64,000 nucleotides of DNA from Micrococcus sp. Its GTDB lineage: Bacteria > Actinomycetota > Actinomycetes > Actinomycetales > Micrococcaceae. The stretch lies in NCBI GenBank assembly GCA_029961105.1, contig JASBVO010000005.1, positions 1 to 64,000 of the forward strand, given 5' to 3'. The stretch's first letter is position 1. Every line of letters begins with the position of its first letter. Made by a program: the position numbers and the translations under genes. Under the pieces are notes generated by a model. That model did no database searches and was not told where the DNA came from. It saw only the letters and a list, made by a program, of their open reading frames with translations. Shown in pieces: positions 22,171-31,363 of this stretch.

Positions 22171-23178
22171 TCAGCCGGCACTGCCACGCGAGGTGGCGCG
22201 AGCGACCTCCACGGTGATGATCTCTGCCACAGTCCGGGCGCCCTCGGGAGCCATAACGATCGAGTAATGGTTCGACGCGGGCACTTCCGTCACCGTCAGG
22301 TTCCGGGCTAGGGCGGGAACCCGGTCCTGCCAGGCCGCGATGTAGTCCGCGCTGAACAGTCCGGGTTCCTCGTTGAACAGCCCCCTGCGGCTCCAGAGCA
22401 GGCGTGCCGGGACGGCCAGCTGCTCGATCGCCTCCCGGAGGGAGCCGCCGCCCTGGAGCTCGGCGGTGTCCTGGGCCATGGCCTCGTAGCGGGTGGCCGG
22501 GCGCAGGGCGGAGCCATCTGGTTCCAGGTCATAGGTGATGTAGTCGTCCATCAGGGCCGCGGTGCCGCTGCCCGGCGCCCACGCGTCGCGGAACGCCGGG
22601 TGCTCGAGCCAGAACCGGCGGTATTCCTCCACCGAGCCGAAGCGCATGGCCAGCCGCTCGGCCACCGGCCCGAGCACCGCCTGGACCACCTGGTCCGGGT
22701 TGAGGCCGCTGGGCACCTTGAGCGGGATGCCGCCGTCCACCAGGACCACGGAGCGCACCCACTCCGGGTGCCGGTGCGCGAGCACCAGGGTCACGAAGGC
22801 GCCCATGGAATGCCCGACGACGACGACCGGTCCGGCGGCCAGATGGTCCAGGACGGCGGCCAGGTCCTCCGCGTGGACCGGCATCCCGTAGGGCCCCGGC
22901 AGGGTGCCGGACCGGCCGCGGCCGCGCAGGTCGGGCGCGATGATCCGCACCCCGGGCAGCGCCTCGGCGAGCAGGCCGAAGCTGCGGTGGGATGCCGAGA
23001 CCCCGTGCACGGCCAGGACCGTGGGCGTGCCCGGGTCCAGCGGACCCCACAGGCCCACCGTCATCCGCCCTCCGGTGACGGCGACCGTGGTCTGCCGGTA
23101 GCCGGGGCCGAGGTCCGTGTGGCGGTGGTTTCCCTCCACCGGGGAGGACGCGTCAGCGGTCAGAGATGTCTCGGACAT
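22171..23178 (-). CDS. Alpha/beta hydrolase
   Basis: A 335-residue cytoplasmic alpha/beta-hydrolase. It has oxyanion motif VHGVSAS (58-64), DLRGRGRSG (83-91), nucleophile elbow GHSMG with S124, and a C-terminal catalytic His in PASNHYSIV. Substrate is unknown. It is the last gene of the operon running from the Liv importer through the ligase and TetR gene, and its start overlaps the TetR end by 26 bases. A hydrolase of an ester or oligomer feeding the ketone-body route is possible (inference). Confidence 0.85.
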   Translation of the reverse strand: MSETSLTADASSPVEGNHRHTDLGPGYRQTTVAVTGGRMTVGLWGPLDPGTPTVLAVHGVSASHRSFGLLAEALPGVRIIAPDLRGRGRSGTLPGPYGMPVHAEDLAAVLDHLAAGPVVVVGHSMGAFVTLVLAHRHPEWVRSVVLVDGGIPLKVPSGLNPDQVVQAVLGPVAERLAMRFGSVEEYRRFWLEHPAFRDAWAPGSGTAALMDDYITYDLEPDGSALRPATRYEAMAQDTAELQGGGSLREAIEQLAVPARLLWSRRGLFNEEPGLFSADYIAAWQDRVPALARNLTVTEVPASNHYSIVMAPEGARTVAEIITVEVARATSRGSAG

Positions 23179-23887
23179 GGTCCGTTCCTTCCCGGTCCAC
23201 CGGGGCAGGCGCCAGCGCCCGCTCGATGAACTCCATCATGGTGTCGAAGACGTGGTCGGGGACGTCCCCCGTACCCTCACTCGTGGTGCCGTTGTGGTCC
23301 TGGGGCCACAGGACCCAGCGCATGCCGATGATCTCGCCGATGCCCATCAGGGCCCAGGCGATGACCTCGGGGTCCATGCGGTGGACCTCGCCGGACTCCT
23401 GTCCCTGCTCGAGCCCCAGGGCGTAGCCGTCCACGATGCGCGAGTAGTGCAGGCGCAGCGCGTCCGGCGAGGCGAACTCGGCCTGGCGGATGATCCGGTA
23501 CAGGGCCGGATGCTCGGCCGTGAAGCGGAAGAAGGCGCGGAAGCCGGCACGCTCGGAGGCGATGCGGCCGGAGCCGGCCTCGGCCCGGGCGGCGTCGTTC
23601 ATGGCGTGCCGGACCCTCCGGTTAAGGTCCACCACGACCTCGTTGAAGATCTCCTGCTTGCCCTCGAAGTAGAGGTAGAAGGTGCCCAGGCCGCAGCCGG
23701 CCTCCTCGGTGATCTTGACGATTGAGGCCGCCGGGTAGCCCAGTTCGGCGAAGATCTTCTCGGCGGCGTCCAGCAGCCTCCGGCGGGTGCGCAGGCCCCG
23801 GGCGGTGAGCACGGTGCCCTTGGTGGTGGTCGGCACCTCCTCGCCACCGGGCGCGTCGGTGTCCGGATGGAGCGGTTCAATGGCCAT
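23153..23887 (-). CDS. TetR-family transcriptional regulator
   Basis: A 244-residue repressor with an N-terminal helix-turn-helix (about 30-78: RTRRRLLDAAEKIFAELGY, ITEEAGCGLGTFYLYFEGK). The C-terminal ligand domain has the acidic/aromatic pattern of regulators of acyl-CoA or lipid genes. ATG 23887 overlaps the ligase stop by 11 bases. Location inside the importer/ligase operon suggests local autoregulation. The CAGGT-x4-ACCTG palindrome at 34369 is a candidate operator for it or for the PucR protein. Confidence 0.88.
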   Translation of the reverse strand: MAIEPLHPDTDAPGGEEVPTTTKGTVLTARGLRTRRRLLDAAEKIFAELGYPAASIVKITEEAGCGLGTFYLYFEGKQEIFNEVVVDLNRRVRHAMNDAARAEAGSGRIASERAGFRAFFRFTAEHPALYRIIRQAEFASPDALRLHYSRIVDGYALGLEQGQESGEVHRMDPEVIAWALMGIGEIIGMRWVLWPQDHNGTTSEGTGDVPDHVFDTMMEFIERALAPAPVDREGTDHVRDISDR

Positions 23888-25442
23888 GGTGAGTCCTTTC
23901 CCGCGCCGGGGGCCGCAACCGGCCCCGGGCGATCTTCTCCAGGCCCGTCCGGGGCAGTTCCGGGACGAAGGTGTACTGGGTGGGCTGCTTGTAACCGGCC
24001 AGCAACCGCGCGCAGTGCTCGCGCAGCTCGGTCTCGTCCACGGGCACTCCGGCCCGGCGGACCACGAAGGCGTGGCCGGTCTCCCCCCAGCGCTCGTGCG
24101 GCGTGCCGACGACGGCGGCCGCGGCCACCGCCGGGTGGCCCGTGAGGACCTGCTCCACCTCGGCGGGGACCACGTTCTCCCCGCCGGAGACGAAGATGTC
24201 CTTGAGGCGGTCCACGATCCGGAAGTAGCCGTCGGCATCGCGTTCCACCAGGTCACCGGTGTGCAGCCAGCCACCGGCCAGTGCCCGGGCGGTCGCCCCC
24301 GGATCACGGAAGTACCCGGCGAAGACGCTGGGGCCGCCCACCAGCAGTTCCCCGGTGGCCGGGCCGTCCAGCAGGCGGCCGGTGGCCGGGTCCGCGACGG
24401 CGACCTCGACGTGGGGGTAGGGCCGTCCCATCCAGCCCACCCTCTCGCGGGCGTCCTCGGCCGGCAACGAGAGCACGTTCGGACCGGCCTCGGTCAGCCC
24501 GTAGCCCTGGACCAGGGGCACGTCGCGAGCGTGCCAGGCCCGCATCAGGGCCGGCGGCATCGCGGCGCCGCCGACCACCGCCAGCCGGAGGCTGGACAGG
24601 TCCGTGGCCGCGAACCGCGGATGCTCGGCCAGCAGGAGGTACTGGGCCGGGACCGCCATCAGCGTGGTGATCGACCGGTCCTCGATCAGGGAGAGCACCC
24701 GGCCGGCGTCGAAGGTCCGCTCCATGACCACCGTGGCCCCGGACCACCACGCCAGCAGGGGCTGGATGTTCCAGCCGCCGGTGTGGAACTGGGGCAGGAC
24801 GGCCAGCACCACGTCCGAGGAGGTGATCTCCAGGGTGCGGGACAGTGCCAGGTTGTTCCAGAAGCAGTTGGCGTGGGTCAGCACCACGGCCTTGGAGGCC
24901 CCCTCGGTGCCGGACGTGAACGGCATCAGCACCGGGTCGTCGTCCCGGACGGGGCGACCGGGCGCCCGTTCCTCCGCCCGGTCGCCCGCGCCCGTCGCCC
25001 GCCGGTGCGGGGCCGGCACGTCCTGCTCGATGCCGGCCCGACCGGGACGCACGTGGGACGGAGGCATCGGCAGCAGGGCACAGGCCTCGGCGGCCAGCGA
25101 GCCGAACTCCTCCTCCACCACGAGCAGGGCGGGGTCCGCGGTCTCCAGCTGGACGGCCACCTCGGCCGCCCCCAGCCGCCAGGACAGCGGGGTCAGCACC
25201 AGGCCGGACTTCGCGCAGGCGAAGAACAGCACCACGTGGTCCGAGCTGTTGCCGGAGAGGGTGGCGATGCGCTCACCCGGCCGGTAGCCGGCGGCGATGA
25301 GCCTCTCGGCCAGGCGGGTGGCGCGGTCCTCGAGCTCCCGGTAGGTCAGGGCGACCCCGGTGTCCAGGATGGCGGTGCGGCCGGGGGTGGCGATGGCCCG
25401 GTCCGCGGTCCACCGCCCCAGGGTGTGCAGTCCGGCGTTCAT
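23877..25442 (-). CDS. AMP-dependent acyl-CoA synthetase/ligase (FadD-like)
   Basis: A 521-residue ANL-superfamily ligase. It has A3 P-loop FTSGTEGASKAVVLTH, A5 QGYGLTEAGPN, A7 HTGDLVERDADGYF, A8 VDRLKDIFVSGGENV and the A10 lysine in PRTGLEKIARGRL. All core motifs are intact, so it should activate a carboxylic acid to its CoA thioester. The acid is not predictable; medium- or short-chain acids imported by the Liv-type transporter fit the context. ATG 25442 overlaps livM by 4 bases. Confidence 0.88.
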   Translation of the reverse strand: MNAGLHTLGRWTADRAIATPGRTAILDTGVALTYRELEDRATRLAERLIAAGYRPGERIATLSGNSSDHVVLFFACAKSGLVLTPLSWRLGAAEVAVQLETADPALLVVEEEFGSLAAEACALLPMPPSHVRPGRAGIEQDVPAPHRRATGAGDRAEERAPGRPVRDDDPVLMPFTSGTEGASKAVVLTHANCFWNNLALSRTLEITSSDVVLAVLPQFHTGGWNIQPLLAWWSGATVVMERTFDAGRVLSLIEDRSITTLMAVPAQYLLLAEHPRFAATDLSSLRLAVVGGAAMPPALMRAWHARDVPLVQGYGLTEAGPNVLSLPAEDARERVGWMGRPYPHVEVAVADPATGRLLDGPATGELLVGGPSVFAGYFRDPGATARALAGGWLHTGDLVERDADGYFRIVDRLKDIFVSGGENVVPAEVEQVLTGHPAVAAAAVVGTPHERWGETGHAFVVRRAGVPVDETELREHCARLLAGYKQPTQYTFVPELPRTGLEKIARGRLRPPARERTHHGH

Positions 25443-26644
25443 TCGGCCTGCTCCAGGACCTTGACGGGATCCTTGCGCGGCCGGCCCCCTCCGGTGCGGG
25501 CCGAGAGCCGGCGGACGAACCCGGCCAGGCCGCCCGGCATGAACAGCACCACCAGGACGAACAGCGTTCCCAGCAGGAACAGCGGCTCGGACAGCGGCAC
25601 CCGGAACAGGGCGGGCATCGACTGGATGGCCTCGGACTGCGCCAGGACGGTGAGCCGCTGGTCGAGCAGCGTGTAGAGCACGCCGCCCACCACGGCCCCC
25701 CACCGGGATCCGACGCCGCCGAGGACCACCATGACGAGCAGCGTGATGGTGAAGTCCGCCGAGACGGTCCGCGGCACGGCCCCGGACTGCAGCAGCAGGT
25801 GGACCATCCCGACGCAGCCGGCCAGGGTGCCGCCCACCACGAAGATCAGCAGCTTGGCCAGGTAGGGCTTCAGGCCCAGCACCCTGACCCGGTTCTCGTT
25901 CTCGCGCACGGCTTCGGCGAGGTGGCCGGCCCGGGAGTTCTGGATCCAGCTGACGACGGCGAAGACGATGATCAGCACGGCCAGCGCCAGCCAGTACAGG
26001 TTCCTGGTGTTGGACACGCCCACCAGGAAGGCGGGGATCTGCTCCGTGTTCAGGCTCAGCCCCTCCTCGCCGCCGGTCGCGCCCTCGGGATTGCGCCGGA
26101 CCAGCACGGAACCGGCCTGGGCGAAGGCGAGGGTGACCATGGCGAACGGGATGCCGCTGACCCGCAGCGCCACCGCGCCGGTGATGTTGGCCAGGATCAC
26201 GACGACGAGCAGGGTGACCAGCATGGCCGGGACCAGTCCCATACCGGTGCGCTCGAGCAGGATGCCCAGCACATAGGCGCCGGCGCCGACGTACAGCGCA
26301 TGGCCGAAGGAGAGCAGGCCGGCCACGCCGATCAGCAGGTGGTACGTCAGTGCCGCGGCTCCCATCAGCATGCACAGGGCCATCAGCTGCAGGGCGCCGG
26401 GCTGGTAGGTGGCGGTCGGGAGGATGCCGGGCAGCTGGATGTTCAGCAGCGGCAGCAGGGCCAGGACCACCACCCCGACGGCGGCGGCGGCGCCACCGAT
26501 GAGCCTGCGACGGGCGGCCGGCTGGCCGGAGGCGGACGGGCCCGGCTTCGGCGGCGGGGTGAGGGAGGCCCGGAGCCGGTCCTTGGCGGACAGGCCCTGG
26601 CGGCCCTCGTGCTGGTCCTTGAGTTCTTCCGTGGAGGCGCTCAT
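25439..26644 (-). CDS. livM: Branched-chain amino-acid-type ABC transporter permease LivM
   Basis: A 401-residue permease with about ten hydrophobic helices and the family sequence GLLSFGHALYVGAGAYVLG and GSRWGAVVGGVLYTLL. The N-terminal 50 residues are soluble and charged, longer than in E. coli LivM. ATG 26644 overlaps the livH stop (ATGA). HAAT-family importers carry amino acids but also small carboxylates and aromatic acids. The surrounding genes suggest a carboxylate here (inference). Confidence 0.9.
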   Translation of the reverse strand: MSASTEELKDQHEGRQGLSAKDRLRASLTPPPKPGPSASGQPAARRRLIGGAAAAVGVVVLALLPLLNIQLPGILPTATYQPGALQLMALCMLMGAAALTYHLLIGVAGLLSFGHALYVGAGAYVLGILLERTGMGLVPAMLVTLLVVVILANITGAVALRVSGIPFAMVTLAFAQAGSVLVRRNPEGATGGEEGLSLNTEQIPAFLVGVSNTRNLYWLALAVLIIVFAVVSWIQNSRAGHLAEAVRENENRVRVLGLKPYLAKLLIFVVGGTLAGCVGMVHLLLQSGAVPRTVSADFTITLLVMVVLGGVGSRWGAVVGGVLYTLLDQRLTVLAQSEAIQSMPALFRVPLSEPLFLLGTLFVLVVLFMPGGLAGFVRRLSARTGGGRPRKDPVKVLEQAE

Positions 26645-27522
26645 GCGGTGGCCACCTTTCGTCCCATGAGTCCGGAGGGCCTGGTCAGCAGTACGACGGC
26701 CAGCAGGATGACGACCACGAAGTCGCCGATGCTCCAGTAGTAGTTGGCGAACTGTTGCAGGACCCCGACCAGCACCGAGGCGACCGCCGCGCCGGCGAGG
26801 GACCCGAGGCCACCGATGACGGTGACGATGAAGGCGAAGATCAGCAGCGACCCGCCCAGGAGCGGGGAGACATAGCCGAAGTAGTGGCTGGCCAGCACGC
26901 CACCGAGGCCGGCCGCGGCACCGCCGATGGTGAAGACCAGGGTGAACGCGCGCCGGACGTCGATGCCCAGGGCCGTGACCATGGAGCGGTTCTCAACGCC
27001 CGCGCGGATGATCATGCCGTAGCGGGTCCTCTTCAGGAACAGCACCATGCCGGCCAGGACCAGCCCTGCGACGAGGATGGTGATGAACAGGTGGTTGGGG
27101 ATCTGCGCCCCGAGGACATCCGTGGTCATGCCCATCCAGGTGGGACCCTGGATGAAGACCGGGTCGGTGCCCCAGATGCCCTCGAACAGGGCGATCGCCG
27201 CGAGGTTGAGTCCCACGGTGACCAGGACCTGCTCGATGTGCCGTTCGTAGAGCGGGCGGATGAGCACGAACTCCGTCAGTGCGGCCAGCAGGGCCCCGAC
27301 GAGGCAGCCGACCAGCAGGGACAGGGCGAAGCCGCCCCAGGAGTCCGCACCCATGATGCGCGCGGTCTCCCAGCCGATGAGGGCCCCCAGGGTGAGGAAC
27401 GCACCGTGGGCGAAGTTCAGCACCCCCATCAGGCCGTAGATCAGGGACAGTCCGGAGGCCACCAGGAAGTAGACGGCGCCGAGGCCGATTCCGGTGACCA
27501 GCAGGAGGAGGATGGTGCTCAT
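26641..27522 (-). CDS. livH: Branched-chain amino-acid-type ABC transporter permease LivH
   Basis: A 293-residue permease with about eight helices and LivH hallmarks: GLSLIYGLMGVLNFAHGAFL near residue 25, then TRYGMIIRAGVENRSMVTALGI. It partners LivM in the membrane. It follows livF by 3 bases and overlaps livM by 4, so the five transporter genes form one operon. Confidence 0.93.
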   Translation of the reverse strand: MSTILLLLVTGIGLGAVYFLVASGLSLIYGLMGVLNFAHGAFLTLGALIGWETARIMGADSWGGFALSLLVGCLVGALLAALTEFVLIRPLYERHIEQVLVTVGLNLAAIALFEGIWGTDPVFIQGPTWMGMTTDVLGAQIPNHLFITILVAGLVLAGMVLFLKRTRYGMIIRAGVENRSMVTALGIDVRRAFTLVFTIGGAAAGLGGVLASHYFGYVSPLLGGSLLIFAFIVTVIGGLGSLAGAAVASVLVGVLQQFANYYWSIGDFVVVILLAVVLLTRPSGLMGRKVATA

Positions 27523-27525
27523 GGG

Positions 27526-28302
27526 TCAGGCTCCTTTCGGTGCTGGTCCCGTGCCCACGCCGAGGTGGCGGGTGACGAGGGTGTCGTCGTCGAGGAACGA
27601 CGTGGCGGAATCCGTGGTGTGGACCACGTGGCCGTCCGAGAGCACGATGGCCCCGGCGGCGAGCTGGCGGACGACCGCCAGGTTCTGCTCCACGAGCAGG
27701 ATCGGGACGGTCTTGGCGGCCTCCTCGAGGGCGTCGGCGACCTCGCCGACGATCTTGGGCGCCAGGCCCTTGGTGGGCTCGTCCACCAGCAGCACGCGAT
27801 TGTCGTTCATCAGGGCCCGGGCCAGGGAGACCATCTGCTGCTGGCCCCCGGACAGGGAGCCGGCGGCCTGCTGGGCGCGCTTGACCAGGTCCGGGAAGAG
27901 CGACTCGACCAATTCCCGGCGGGGGTGGTCGTCCCGTTCGGACAGCCGCAGGTTCTCGGCCACGCTCAGTCCAGCGAAGACCTCGCGGTCCTCCGGGACG
28001 TAGCCGACGCCGCGCTGGACGATCCGGTGGGTGGGCAGGGTGTGGATGGGCCGACCCTCGAGTTCCACCGTTCCCGCGTCCCGGTGGATCAGGCCGAGGA
28101 TGGCCTTGATGGAGGAGGTCTTGCCCACGCCGTTGCGGCCGAGCAGTGCGGTGATGCCGATGGACGGGACGGAGAAGGTGACGTCCTCCACGACCTGCTG
28201 GCCGTTGATGGAGGCCTTGAGGTGGGAGACGGTCAGGACGGGGGCGGTGCCGGTGCCGCCGGCCGCCGCGGGCGCCGGCGTGGTCTGGGGCGTGGTGCTC
28301 AT
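27526..28302 (-). CDS. livF: ABC transporter ATP-binding protein LivF
   Basis: A 258-residue ATPase. It has Walker A GRNGVGKTSSIK, LivF-type GYVPEDREVFAGLSVAENL, signature SLSGGQQQMVSLARAL and Walker B VLLVDEPTKGLAP. The N-terminal 22 residues are Ala/Thr/Pro-rich. The start ATG 28302 lies 4 bases after the livG stop. Confidence 0.93.
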   Translation of the reverse strand: MSTTPQTTPAPAAAGGTGTAPVLTVSHLKASINGQQVVEDVTFSVPSIGITALLGRNGVGKTSSIKAILGLIHRDAGTVELEGRPIHTLPTHRIVQRGVGYVPEDREVFAGLSVAENLRLSERDDHPRRELVESLFPDLVKRAQQAAGSLSGGQQQMVSLARALMNDNRVLLVDEPTKGLAPKIVGEVADALEEAAKTVPILLVEQNLAVVRQLAAGAIVLSDGHVVHTTDSATSFLDDDTLVTRHLGVGTGPAPKGA

Positions 28303-28306
28303 CGGT

Positions 28307-29077
28307 TCAGGCCACCTTTCCCATCTCACCGAGGTAGGCCGCCTGGACCTCGGCATTGGCCATGATCCGCTCGGGCTGGTCGACGGCCAGCAGGGTGCCG
28401 TGGTGCATGACGGCCACGCGGTCCACGAGGCCGAGCACGACCTCCATGTGGTGCTCGACCATCATCAGCGTGCGGCCGGACTCCCGGTGGATGCGCCGGA
28501 TGATCTCCATGAGTCCCGGTACGTCACCGGAACCCACGCCGGCCATCGGCTCGTCCAGCAGGATGAGCTCGGGGTCGGTGGCGAGGAGCATGGCGATCTC
28601 CACCTTGCGCTTGTCTCCGTGGGACAGCCCGCCGGCGGTGGCGTCCGACCGGTGCTGCAGCCCGACCTGCTCGAGGCACTCGGTGGCCAGCGTGGTGGCC
28701 GCGTCCGTGGGCCGGGGGAAGTGGATGAGGGACAGCGAGCCTCCCTGCCTGGCCTGTGCGGCGAGCCGGACGTTCTCCAGCACGGTCAGGCCGGGGAACA
28801 GGGACGAGGTCTGGAACGTGCGTCCCAGTCCGGCCCTGGCCCGCCGGTCGACCGGCAGGTGGGTGATGTCCTGGCCGTTCATCTGGATGGTCCCCTCGGT
28901 GGGTCGCATCAGGCCGGACACCAGGTTGAACAGGGTGGTCTTGCCGGCCCCGTTGGGGCCGATCACCCCGACCGTCTCCCCGGAGGCGACGTCCAGGTCG
29001 ATGTCCTGGAGGATGCGCGCTCCGCCGATGTGCAGGCCGATGCCCTGGAACCTCAGGGCAGGGGTCTGGGTGGTCAT
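28307..29077 (-). CDS. livG: ABC transporter ATP-binding protein LivG
   Basis: A 256-residue ATPase. It has Walker A GPNGAGKTTLFN, LivG-type ARAGLGRTFQTSSLFPGLTV, a signature in the unusual form GLSHGDKRKVEIAM (also common in LivG relatives) and Walker B LILLDEPMAGV. ATG 29077 follows the binding-protein gene by 55 bases. Confidence 0.92.
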   Translation of the reverse strand: MTTQTPALRFQGIGLHIGGARILQDIDLDVASGETVGVIGPNGAGKTTLFNLVSGLMRPTEGTIQMNGQDITHLPVDRRARAGLGRTFQTSSLFPGLTVLENVRLAAQARQGGSLSLIHFPRPTDAATTLATECLEQVGLQHRSDATAGGLSHGDKRKVEIAMLLATDPELILLDEPMAGVGSGDVPGLMEIIRRIHRESGRTLMMVEHHMEVVLGLVDRVAVMHHGTLLAVDQPERIMANAEVQAAYLGEMGKVA

Positions 29078-29132
29078 GGTGGTCCTTTCGGGCGGGGTCT
29101 GCGGGAGAGGGTCGGGGTGTGCCGGCGTCAGG

Positions 29133-30344
29133 TCACTGGGCGGCCACCGGCGGGGCGGCGTCGGCGGCATCGACGGTGTCCACCAGCTCCGGCGTCCACT
29201 CCGAGCCCTTCTGGACGAGCTTGGCCTGGTACATGTCCTGGACCAGGGCGTGGTCGTCTGCGCGCACCGTGGTGGTGCCCTTCGGGCCCTCGAACTCCCA
29301 GCCCTCGAGGGACTGGACCATCGAGTCGACGTCGGTGCCGCCGCCCTCCTCGATCGCCTGGACGATCATCTGGCCGGCCACGAAGCCGTCCGGCGTGAAC
29401 AGGTCCGCCTCGGCGCCCTGCTTCTCCACGTGGTCGATCATGAACTCCTCCACCTCGTTCTGCCCGGCGCCCGGGAAGTAGTGGGAGAGGAAGGAGATCT
29501 TCTCGCCGGCGGCGCCGTAGGCACCGTAGGTCGCCTTGTTGGCCAAGCCGGTGACGATCGGGGCGGCCTCGAAGGCACCCTGCTGCTCCAGGGCCTGCCA
29601 CATGGACCCGGCATTGGCGCCGGCCCAGGCCACGAACACCAGGTCGGGCTTGGCGTCCACGATCTGGCGCGCGAACGGGGTGAACTCGGTGACGTCCTCG
29701 GGGACCAGGATGTCCGAGACCTCCGCGCCCTCGGCACCCAGGACGCCCTCGACGGCGGCGACGTTGCCCTGGCCGAAGGCGTTGTCCTGGGCGAACACCA
29801 GGACCTTGGAGCCCTTCAGGTCCTTCACGAACTGGCCGGCGGTGGCGACGTCCTGGACGGACTGGCGGCCGGAGCGGAAGGTGTAGTCGTTGATGCCGGT
29901 CACAGCGTCCGTGGCGGCGGGGCCGGAGATGTAGAGGATCTGGTTCTGCTCGGCCTGCTCGGCGAGCTTGAGGGCGATGCCGGAGACGGTGGTGCCCGCC
30001 AGGATCTTGTACTCCTTACCGATCAGCTCCTTGGCGATGGAGACGCCCTTGTCCGGGTCACCGCCGTCATCGTGGTAGGTCAGGTTGATCTCGGTCTCGC
30101 CGACCTTGCCGGTGCCGTCCGTGGCGTAGTCGATGCCCGCCTGGAGGCCGGCGTAGTACTCCTCGCCGTAGGCCGCCAGGGGGCCGGTCTTGGAGTACAC
30201 GATGCCGACGTTGACGCTCTCCGGAGCCTCGGCGGTGGCGCCGTCCTCGGCTCCGGTGCCGGTCTGGGCGGTGGGGGCGCAGGCGGTGAGGGTCAGTCCG
30301 GCGGCGAGGATGCCGGCGGCCATGATCTTGGCTGGGTTCTTCAC
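29133..30344 (-). CDS. Liv-type ABC transporter substrate-binding lipoprotein
   Basis: A 403-residue type I periplasmic-binding-fold protein. The start GTG 30344 has GGAAAGG 7 bases upstream. It has a signal peptide with lipobox LTAC (Cys22), then VNVGIVYSKTGPLAAYGEEY, HDDGGDPDKGVSIAKELI and SGPAATDAVTGINDYTFRSG, the pattern of amide/branched-chain amino-acid binding proteins. It is the first gene of the importer operon. The ligand cannot be read from sequence; adjacent ketone-body genes make 3-hydroxybutyrate-like carboxylates a candidate. Confidence 0.9.
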   Translation of the reverse strand: MKNPAKIMAAGILAAGLTLTACAPTAQTGTGAEDGATAEAPESVNVGIVYSKTGPLAAYGEEYYAGLQAGIDYATDGTGKVGETEINLTYHDDGGDPDKGVSIAKELIGKEYKILAGTTVSGIALKLAEQAEQNQILYISGPAATDAVTGINDYTFRSGRQSVQDVATAGQFVKDLKGSKVLVFAQDNAFGQGNVAAVEGVLGAEGAEVSDILVPEDVTEFTPFARQIVDAKPDLVFVAWAGANAGSMWQALEQQGAFEAAPIVTGLANKATYGAYGAAGEKISFLSHYFPGAGQNEVEEFMIDHVEKQGAEADLFTPDGFVAGQMIVQAIEEGGGTDVDSMVQSLEGWEFEGPKGTTTVRADDHALVQDMYQAKLVQKGSEWTPELVDTVDAADAAPPVAAQ

Positions 30345-30691
30345 GAGTGGGCCTTTCCATGAGGACCAGGGGGTGCGGGTGGTTCGATGGTCGGGAGGCT
30401 GCTCCCGCGGGGGTGATCGCCCGGTTGCGACAAGGCCTCGCGGGCTCAACATGAAAGACGATTCAGGTTGTGCTCAGAGTATGTGTGAAAGGTCACACCC
30501 TCGTCAAGGCCTTGCTGGAACTTTCCTGAATCAGGTCTCAGGTTCAGGAGCTCTCGCGGTCGTCATCAATCCCGTCCGGCCCGGCCCGGCCCGGACGCAG
30601 CGGAGCCCGGCCACCCTGCTGGGTGACCGGGCTCCGCGGGCCGGCGGGCCGGCGTCGGGACCACGATGGTGCCCGGCGACGGCCAGAGGCC
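30345..30691. promoter_or_regulatory. 347-base control region between the CoA-transferase and importer operons
   Basis: No gene is seen here. The right end holds the scoB terminator. The rest is the likely promoter region of the importer operon. It has an inverted repeat GTGTGA-AAGG-TCACAC (30483-30498) and a cluster of CAGG/CCTG half-sites. These include TTCAGGTT (30462-30469), the palindrome CCTGAATCAGG (30525-30535) and GGTCTCAGGTT (30534-30544), an 11-base sequence repeated exactly in the thiolase promoter region. The regulator is unknown. Confidence 0.45.
30601..30636 (-). terminator. Terminator of the thiolase/CoA-transferase operon
   Basis: CGGAGCCCGG (30601-30610) pairs with CCGGGCTCCG (30627-30636), and the pairing continues inward with CACCC/GGGTG. 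It lies about 55 bases downstream of the scoB stop. Confidence 0.65.
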
Positions 30692-31363
30692 TCAGTGCAG
30701 TTCGGCGCCGGTGGACTCCCGGACCTGCTCCTCGCTCACGCCGGGGGCGGTCTCCACGAGGACCAGGCGGGGGAACTGGCCGGACTTGTCGACGTCGATC
30801 ACGGCCAGGTCGGTGATGATGCGGTCCACCACCCCCTTGCCGGTGAGCGGCAGGTCGCACTCGGTGAGGATCTTCGGGGCGCCGTCCCTGGCGGTGTGGT
30901 CCATCAGCACGATGACCTTGCCGGCGCCGTGGACCAGGTCCATGGCCCCGCCCATGCCCTTGACCATCTTGCCCGGCACCATCCAGTTCGCCAGGTCACC
31001 GTTCTGGGCCACCTGCATCCCGCCGAGGACTGCCACGTCGATCTTGCCGCCGCGGATCATCCCGAAGGACGTGGCCGAGTCGAAGAACGAGGCCCCCGGA
31101 TTCACGGTGACGGTCTCCTTGCCGGCATTGATCAGGTCCGGGTCCACCTGGTCCTCCGCCGGATAGGGTCCCACGCCGAGGATCCCGTTCTCGGACTGCA
31201 GCACGACCGTGCGGCCCTCCGGGATGTGGTTGGGGATCAGGGTCGGCATGCCGATGCCCAGGTTCACGTAGGCGCCGTCCGGCAGCTCCTGCGCCGCGCG
31301 GGCGGCCATCTGGTCACGGGTCCAGCCCTGCAGCCGGGTCTGGGTGCTCTGTTCGGTGCTCAT
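30692..31363 (-). CDS. scoB: 3-oxoacid CoA-transferase subunit B
   Basis: A 223-residue beta subunit of a family I CoA-transferase. The catalytic glutamate is E58 in [42 protein letters not shown] and [14 protein letters not shown] are family blocks. With ScoA it transfers CoA from succinyl-CoA to acetoacetate or a related 3-oxoacid. The start overlaps the scoA stop by 1 base. Confidence 0.93.
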   Translation of the reverse strand: MSTEQSTQTRLQGWTRDQMAARAAQELPDGAYVNLGIGMPTLIPNHIPEGRTVVLQSENGILGVGPYPAEDQVDPDLINAGKETVTVNPGASFFDSATSFGMIRGGKIDVAVLGGMQVAQNGDLANWMVPGKMVKGMGGAMDLVHGAGKVIVLMDHTARDGAPKILTECDLPLTGKGVVDRIITDLAVIDVDKSGQFPRLVLVETAPGVSEEQVRESTGAELH

